From an uncultured Prevotella sp. (GTDB lineage Bacteria > Bacteroidota > Bacteroidia > Bacteroidales > Bacteroidaceae), in NCBI GenBank assembly GCA_902798285.1, contig CADBVZ010000006.1, positions 91,031 through 155,030 on the forward strand: 64,000 bases of DNA. The letters are read 5' to 3'. Positions 59,925 to 64,000 of the stretch are shown one piece after another. Each line of letters starts with the position of its first letter. Position 1 is the stretch's first letter. The position numbers and the translations under genes were made by a program. The notes beneath the pieces were generated by a model. The model saw only the letters and a list, made by a program, of their open reading frames with translations. It was not told the origin of the DNA and did not search any database.

Positions 59925-62624
59925 ATGATGATGATAATAAAATATAATATAAAGGTGCAATGGTGGTTGAGAATGATCGTAATTTTGTTCATCCTCTATC
60001 TCACCCCTCACCTCTCACCTCTCACCTCTGTTTATGCGCAGAACCCTCACTTGTTGACGGGCCAGATACTCGATGCCTCTACGGGCGAGCCTGTGCCCTT
60101 TGCTTCATGCCAGTACAAAGGCCATAACATCGGCATGGTGTCCGATATCGAAGGCAATTACTCCATCGCCCGCCATAACGGTTGGCAGCTCACGTTCTCG
60201 GCTGTAGGCTATGTGTCGCAAACCATTCTGGTCAACGCCTCTGCCAAGAACATCGTGAGGGTGCGCCTCAAGCCCGATAATCAGGTGCTCAAGGAAGTCA
60301 CCGTCAAGTCTAAGCGTAGTCGCTATAGTCGTAAGAACAACCCCGCTGTCGAGATGATGAAGAAGGTGGTGGCCGCCAAGAAGCTTACCGACCTCTCCAA
60401 TCACGACTTCTATCAGTACAACAAGTACCAGAAGATCACCCTTGCCTTCAACGACTTCAAGCCTGAGGAACTCGATTCCTCGCCTAAGTTCCGCAAGCGC
60501 CCGTGGCTGGTCGATCAGATAGAGGCCTGCCCCTATAACAACAAGCTCATCCTCCCCATCAGCGTCGATGAGACTGTGTCGCAGAAAATCTATCGTAAGA
60601 AGCCCCATGACGAGAAGACCATCATCAAGGGCATGAACTCTACGGGTATCAACGACCTCATCCAGACGGGCGACATCCTGAATACCGTCGTCAAGGACAT
60701 CTTTACCGATGTCAACATCTACGACGATCAGATACGCATGCTGCAGTATCCCTTCACCTCGCCCATTGGTAAGGATGCCATAGCCTTCTATCGCTATTAC
60801 ATCCAGGATACCCTCATGGTGCAGGGCAACCTCTGCTTCCACCTCCATTTCCTGCCCAACAACCAGCAGGACTTCGGCTTCCGTGGCGACCTCTATATCC
60901 TGGCCGACTCCTCATGGCAGGTGAAGCGCTGTGAGATGACCATCCCCAAGAAGAGCGATGTGAACTTTGTGGAGAACATGCAGATTGTGCAGGAGTTTAC
61001 CCAGCTGCCCAATGGCGAGTGGGTGCTCTCCGTCGATGATTTCTTCACGGAACTCAAGTTCGCCAGCTTCCTCAATACCTTCGCCGTGATCCGCAACACG
61101 CGTATGACCGACTATGCCTTCGACGAACTGCCACGACAGCTCTTCAAGGGTAAGAAGAAGGAGGTGAAGGATGCCAACGCCATGATGCGAGGCGACGACT
61201 TCTGGGCGCAGTATCGCCAGGTGGAACTCACCAAGAGCGAGAGCTCCATGGATAATTTCATCAAGAACATCGAGAATATCAAGGGCTTTAAGTATATCAT
61301 CTTCTGTCTGAAGGCTCTCATCGAGAACTTCGTCGAGACGGGCTCCAAGAAGCACCCCTCTAAGGTCGATATAGGCCCTGTCAACACCATCGTCACCTCC
61401 AACTTCATCGATGGTCTGCGTACGCGTCTCTCTGCCCAGAGCACGGCCAATCTCGACTCCAACTTCTTCTTCCGTGGCTACGTGGCCCGAGGGTGGGGTA
61501 GTAAGAAGATGTATTATAAAGGCGATGTTATCTACTCGTTCAATAAGAAGGAGTACCTGCCGCGCGAGTTCCCCCAGCGCACGCTCACCTTCTCTTCGAG
61601 CTACGACATCGAGTCGCCCTCCGATAAGTTCATGCATACCGATAAGGATAACATGTTCACCGCCTTCAAGTGGGATAAGGTCGATAAGATGCTCTTCTAC
61701 AATCGCCAGTCGATTACCTTTGAGCGCGAGGAGGACTGGGGCTTCCGCACCACCCTGCGCCTGAAGACCGAGGAGAACGAGGCCGCTGGCGAGCTGTATT
61801 ACATCCCCCTGAGCGAGAGTCCCGATCGTTCGCTCTGGACCAACTGGAGCCATCCCGTGGCGCCTATGTTCCAGGGTAGTGAGTTCACCACAGCCCTGTA
61901 TGCCCCTGTGGCCTCTCGCAAGTTCCGCACTACTGAGCTCTATGCCCAGCTGCGTTTCGCCCCTGGCGAGAGCTTCATCAACACCAAGCAGCGCCGTGTG
62001 CGCATCAACCTCGATGCCCCCGTCTTTACCCTCAGCCACACGCTGGGTATCAAGGGCCTCCTGGGCAGCGATTACAGCTATAATTTTACTGAGGCCTCCA
62101 TCTATAAGCGCTTCTGGCTCAAGTCGTGGGGTAAGGTCGATATCATGCTCAAGGGCGGCATCGAGTGGGAGAAGGTGCCTTATCCGCTCCTCATCATGCC
62201 CGAGACCAACCTCTCGTATATCCTGCAGGACTTCACCTTCACGTCCATCAACAACATGGAGTTCCCCACCGATCGCTTCCTCTCAGGTAATATTGGCTGG
62301 GACCTCAATGGTAAGCTCTTCAATCGCATTCCGCTGTTGAAGAAACTCAAGTGGCGTGAGTATATCGGCTTCCGCATCCTCTGGGGCGAGCTCACCGATA
62401 AGAACAACCCCTTCCTCGAGGAGAATGCCGGCTCGCCGCTGCTCATGTACTTCCCTGAGGGCTCTTACGTCATCGATCCCAAGCGCCCCTACATGGAACT
62501 GTCGCTGGGTATCCACAACATCTTCAAACTCATCCATGTGGAGTATGTACGCCGTCTCAACTACAACGAGCTCCCCACCGCCCACAAACACGGCGTCCGC
62601 TTCATGATCCGCACCACGTTCTGA
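59925..62624 (+). CDS. DUF5686 outer-membrane protein with carboxypeptidase-like regulatory domain
   Basis: The protein has 899 residues. The signal peptide region contains CTCTCACC octamer repeats (60001-60026) read as LTPHLSPLTSVYAQ. Residues about 45-125 form the regulatory beta domain (LTGQILDASTGEPVPFASC, GMVSDIEGNYSIARHNG, VGYVSQTILV). Residues about 130-470 are a helical and beta region, and the rest is a barrel ending in HKHGVRFMIRTTF. Proteins of this family occur widely in Bacteroidetes and their role is not firm. The last codons are repeated after the next gene (63550-63572). Confidence 0.85.
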   Translation: MMMIIKYNIKVQWWLRMIVILFILYLTPHLSPLTSVYAQNPHLLTGQILDASTGEPVPFASCQYKGHNIGMVSDIEGNYSIARHNGWQLTFSAVGYVSQTILVNASAKNIVRVRLKPDNQVLKEVTVKSKRSRYSRKNNPAVEMMKKVVAAKKLTDLSNHDFYQYNKYQKITLAFNDFKPEELDSSPKFRKRPWLVDQIEACPYNNKLILPISVDETVSQKIYRKKPHDEKTIIKGMNSTGINDLIQTGDILNTVVKDIFTDVNIYDDQIRMLQYPFTSPIGKDAIAFYRYYIQDTLMVQGNLCFHLHFLPNNQQDFGFRGDLYILADSSWQVKRCEMTIPKKSDVNFVENMQIVQEFTQLPNGEWVLSVDDFFTELKFASFLNTFAVIRNTRMTDYAFDELPRQLFKGKKKEVKDANAMMRGDDFWAQYRQVELTKSESSMDNFIKNIENIKGFKYIIFCLKALIENFVETGSKKHPSKVDIGPVNTIVTSNFIDGLRTRLSAQSTANLDSNFFFRGYVARGWGSKKMYYKGDVIYSFNKKEYLPREFPQRTLTFSSSYDIESPSDKFMHTDKDNMFTAFKWDKVDKMLFYNRQSITFEREEDWGFRTTLRLKTEENEAAGELYYIPLSESPDRSLWTNWSHPVAPMFQGSEFTTALYAPVASRKFRTTELYAQLRFAPGESFINTKQRRVRINLDAPVFTLSHTLGIKGLLGSDYSYNFTEASIYKRFWLKSWGKVDIMLKGGIEWEKVPYPLLIMPETNLSYILQDFTFTSINNMEFPTDRFLSGNIGWDLNGKLFNRIPLLKKLKWREYIGFRILWGELTDKNNPFLEENAGSPLLMYFPEGSYVIDPKRPYMELSLGIHNIFKLIHVEYVRRLNYNELPTAHKHGVRFMIRTTF
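62595..62617 (+). repeat. Direct repeat copy 1 (end of the DUF5686 gene)
   Basis: GTCCGCTTCATGATCCGCAC plus CAC is identical to 63550-63572. The two copies flank the FISUMP lipoprotein gene. Confidence 0.8.
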
Positions 62625-62667
62625 CGAACAGATGAAACTAATCAGAACCATTAAAACAATAAAAGGT

Positions 62668-63495
62668 ATGAAGACTACAAGAACATTCCAATGGATGGCA
62701 GCCCTCGTGATGGGCATGGCCATGACGTGTGTGACAATGACATCGTGCAGCAACGACGACAATCCCGTTGACGACGAAGCCGACATCCCCAGCGATTATT
62801 CCTACGAAGGCCACGGCAGTATCAACGGACACGAATACGTGGAATTAGGTGGTCGCAAATGGGCCACTTGCAACTTGGGAGCCAACAAACCCTGGGAATA
62901 TGGCGAATACTACGCCTGGGGCGCCACAAGGCCGTACTACCTGACGGAGTACTCGATTTGGGTTGACGGCAAGACTGGCTACAACTGGGCCAACTATCCC
63001 TTTATGGAGGCGGGCTATGCCGACGAGAAACATATCACCAAGTATAACTCCATCGACGGCAAGAAGAAGTTTGCCGATTACAATTATGTCGATGACGCTG
63101 CAAGGCAGCGGTGGGGGGGCACCTGGCGCATCCCGACAAATGATGAGTTTTATTGGCTGATAATACGCAACAATTCTGAGTGGAAGACTAATTACCTTGG
63201 CACAGGGATAAATGGATTACTTGTAAGCGACAAAGACGACCCCGACCGCTGCATCTTCTTTCCCGCCGCTGGTTGGTTGAGGGAATCTCCTGTTGCCGGC
63301 TATAATCCCTATGCGGGATCCGAAGGCTGTTACTGGGCTTCGGAACGCTTGGATACGGGTCGCCCGGAAAAAGATAGAAACTTTGAATATGATGCGTATT
63401 GTTTATATATCAACAATAATGAGGATAAACCTGCTCTCTTCTCTTTCGTCAACAGTCGTTACTTCGGGCAGTCTATCCGCCCCGTGTCGAATTAA
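62668..63495 (+). CDS. FISUMP-type surface lipoprotein
   Basis: The protein has 275 residues. The ATG at 62668 follows AAAAGG and starts a signal peptide with a lipobox (MTSCSN); a frame 12 codons longer is less likely. Mature residues about 50-275 match the FISUMP domain (VELGGRKWATCNLGA, GEYYAWGATRPYY, WGGTWRIPTNDEFYWLI, CIFFPAAGWLRE, YWASERLD, SIRPVSN). The same kind of domain is fused to the fimbrillin-like protein at 2410. It is flanked by a 23-base direct repeat, so its position may be recent. Confidence 0.8.
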   Translation: MKTTRTFQWMAALVMGMAMTCVTMTSCSNDDNPVDDEADIPSDYSYEGHGSINGHEYVELGGRKWATCNLGANKPWEYGEYYAWGATRPYYLTEYSIWVDGKTGYNWANYPFMEAGYADEKHITKYNSIDGKKKFADYNYVDDAARQRWGGTWRIPTNDEFYWLIIRNNSEWKTNYLGTGINGLLVSDKDDPDRCIFFPAAGWLRESPVAGYNPYAGSEGCYWASERLDTGRPEKDRNFEYDAYCLYINNNEDKPALFSFVNSRYFGQSIRPVSN

Positions 63496-63549
63496 GATAG
63501 GTAACGCGGGGACAGGCACGATATGATAAATAAGGATAACAAATAAGGA

Positions 63550-63572
63550 GTCCGCTTCATGATCCGCACCAC
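63550..63572 (+). repeat. Direct repeat copy 2 (remnant of the DUF5686 gene end)
   Basis: Identical to 62595-62617 over 23 bases, then one mismatch and a stop codon in the same place (TTCTAG instead of TTCTGA). It is followed at 63569-63586 by a perfect 18-base palindrome (CCACATTCTAGAATGTGG). Confidence 0.85.
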
Positions 63573-63586
63573 ATTCTAGAATGTGG
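63569..63586. repeat. Perfect 18-base palindrome
   Basis: CCACATTCTAGAATGTGG reads the same on both strands. It lies directly after the duplicated gene end and could help transcript ending or mark a rearrangement. Confidence 0.75.
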
Positions 63587-63599
63587 GGGAAACTAAGAA

Positions 63600-63629
63600 A
63601 ATAGCCTCGGAATCACTTCCGAGGCTATT
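63600..63629 (-). terminator. Terminator of the smalltalk gene
   Basis: A 13-base perfect stem (AATAGCCTCGGAA/TTCCGAGGCTATT) has a 4-base loop. On the minus strand it is followed by TTCTTAG, a weak T run, right after the smalltalk stop. Confidence 0.7.
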
Positions 63630-63633
63630 GATC

Positions 63634-63735
63634 TTATACTCCCATGCAACTCGTGGTGCCGAGGGCGGTAAGGATGGCTGTTGCGATCGAGGCAATCAGC
63701 TGCACGATAAACTTTGCGGTTTCTTTCTTGCTCAT
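63634..63735 (-). CDS. Smalltalk-family micro-protein
   Basis: The protein has 33 residues, MSKKETAKFIVQLIASIATA and then ILTALGTTSCMGV. This is the pattern of the Bacteroidetes smalltalk proteins: a short basic start, one membrane helix and an end in TSCM. The function is unknown. It lies between the FISUMP gene and a truncated minus-strand gene. Confidence 0.75.
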   Translation of the reverse strand: MSKKETAKFIVQLIASIATAILTALGTTSCMGV

Positions 63736-63809
63736 TGTAGTTTGTTTTTTGAATGGTTAGTAACTAGGAGGGAGTGGGGGAGGCTTGAGCAATGGCTTCG
63801 CCAGCTATT

Positions 63810-63840
63810 CTCTCACCTCTCACCCCCCACCTCTCACCTC
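63810..63840. repeat. CTCTCACC octamer repeats in an intergenic gap
   Basis: CTCTCACC recurs with a CACCCCCC variant just after the stop of the last gene (63841). The same unit occurs inside two genes of the window (51473-51503 and 60001-60026). Confidence 0.65.
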
Positions 63841-64000
63841 TTAATCTCCAGAGGGGTTACCCTCTGTCGCCGTGGCAACGGCGAACGAAGAAATAGGAAT
63901 CTTCTCCTGGTAGGTACGCTTCTTGCCATCGATGGTCTTGCTCTTCGAGCTCACCACGTAAGCCGCCTTAAACGTACACTCCTTCTTCAGCATGCGGCTG
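63841..64000 (-). CDS. Truncated protein of unknown function (3' end only)
   Basis: The last 52 codons run in from the window's right edge. They read MLKKECTFKAAYVVSSKSKT, then IDGKKRTYQEKIPISSF, and an end in NPSGD. It is basic with a short beta-like end and no motif is recognised. In some Bacteroidales a DNA-binding HU-type gene lies by the smalltalk gene, but this end does not clearly match it. Confidence 0.5.
   Translation of the reverse strand, partial: SRMLKKECTFKAAYVVSSKSKTIDGKKRTYQEKIPISSFAVATATEGNPSGD

Noticed and set aside
60912-62039. Minus-strand frame of 375 residues
   Set aside because: It mirrors the DUF5686 gene codons and has no family features.
63503-63519. GGGGACAGGCAC considered as a third REP-like palindrome
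   Set aside because: Only one short arm is present; no partner arm was seen within 60 bases, so it may be chance or a worn remnant.

Overview
The window looks like chromosomal DNA of a Bacteroidales bacterium, most likely Prevotella or a close relative. It has Bacteroidetes-type promoters (TTTG, about 20 bases, TAnnTTTG), a SusC/TonB-type barrel, fimbrillin-like and FISUMP-type lipoproteins, DUF4468, DUF5686 and DUF2807 proteins, a smalltalk micro-protein, and a type VI secretion system (T6SS) of the Bacteroidetes kind (subtype iii). No rRNA, tRNA or CRISPR array was seen.

Layout. 2-3975: end of a TonB-dependent receptor and two surface lipoproteins. 3976-4765: non-coding, with a REP-like palindrome, a terminator, TTACTCGGAG repeats and a cluster of TTGTAACA boxes. 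4766-8394: an uncharacterised gene and a primase/helicase-like VirE-N/DUF3987 gene, possibly the remnant of a mobile element. 8506-8810: a broken gene. 8820-10887: two glycosyltransferases (minus strand). 11045-14454: outer-membrane proteins, a DUF4468 protein and a lipoprotein phosphoesterase.

14594-41324 is one very long plus-strand T6SS operon: clpV, tssB, tssC, four Hcp-family genes, a giant vgrG, a 22-residue-repeat protein, a PAAR-like DUF4280 protein, tssG, tssK, tssE, tssF and several envelope proteins. Interleaved with these baseplate and envelope genes is what reads as a complete ubiquitin-like conjugation pathway: an E1-like ThiF enzyme (30595), a YukD/ubiquitin-like protein ending in a bare C-terminal glycine (35929), an E2/UBC-like protein with HPN and a catalytic-type cysteine (36266), and a membrane protein with a periplasmic vWA-like part, a cytosolic RING-H2 motif, seven membrane segments and a C-terminal FHA-like domain (38886), which is a candidate E3. 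No TssJ, TssL or TssM is present. I read this as a T6SS whose membrane complex or assembly is tied to ubiquitin-like modification; it is the main discovery candidate in the window.

41325-41583 holds a 32-base palindrome, 22-base tandem repeats and a terminator. 41584-54312 is a minus-strand block of housekeeping and envelope genes: a THUMP-type RNA methyltransferase, a DPP-IV-like peptidase, purD, two membrane proteins, a DUF2723 glycosyltransferase, a polysaccharide deacetylase and a GH3 glucosidase. 54478-62624 (plus) holds a PAS histidine kinase, then a likely operon of a DUF2807 lipoprotein, a nucleotidyltransferase, an ATP-grasp-like protein, a CDP-alcohol phosphatidyltransferase, a HAD phosphatase and a DUF5686 outer-membrane protein; it may make a phospholipid headgroup. 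62668-64000 holds a FISUMP lipoprotein flanked by a duplicated gene end, a smalltalk micro-protein and a truncated gene of unknown function.
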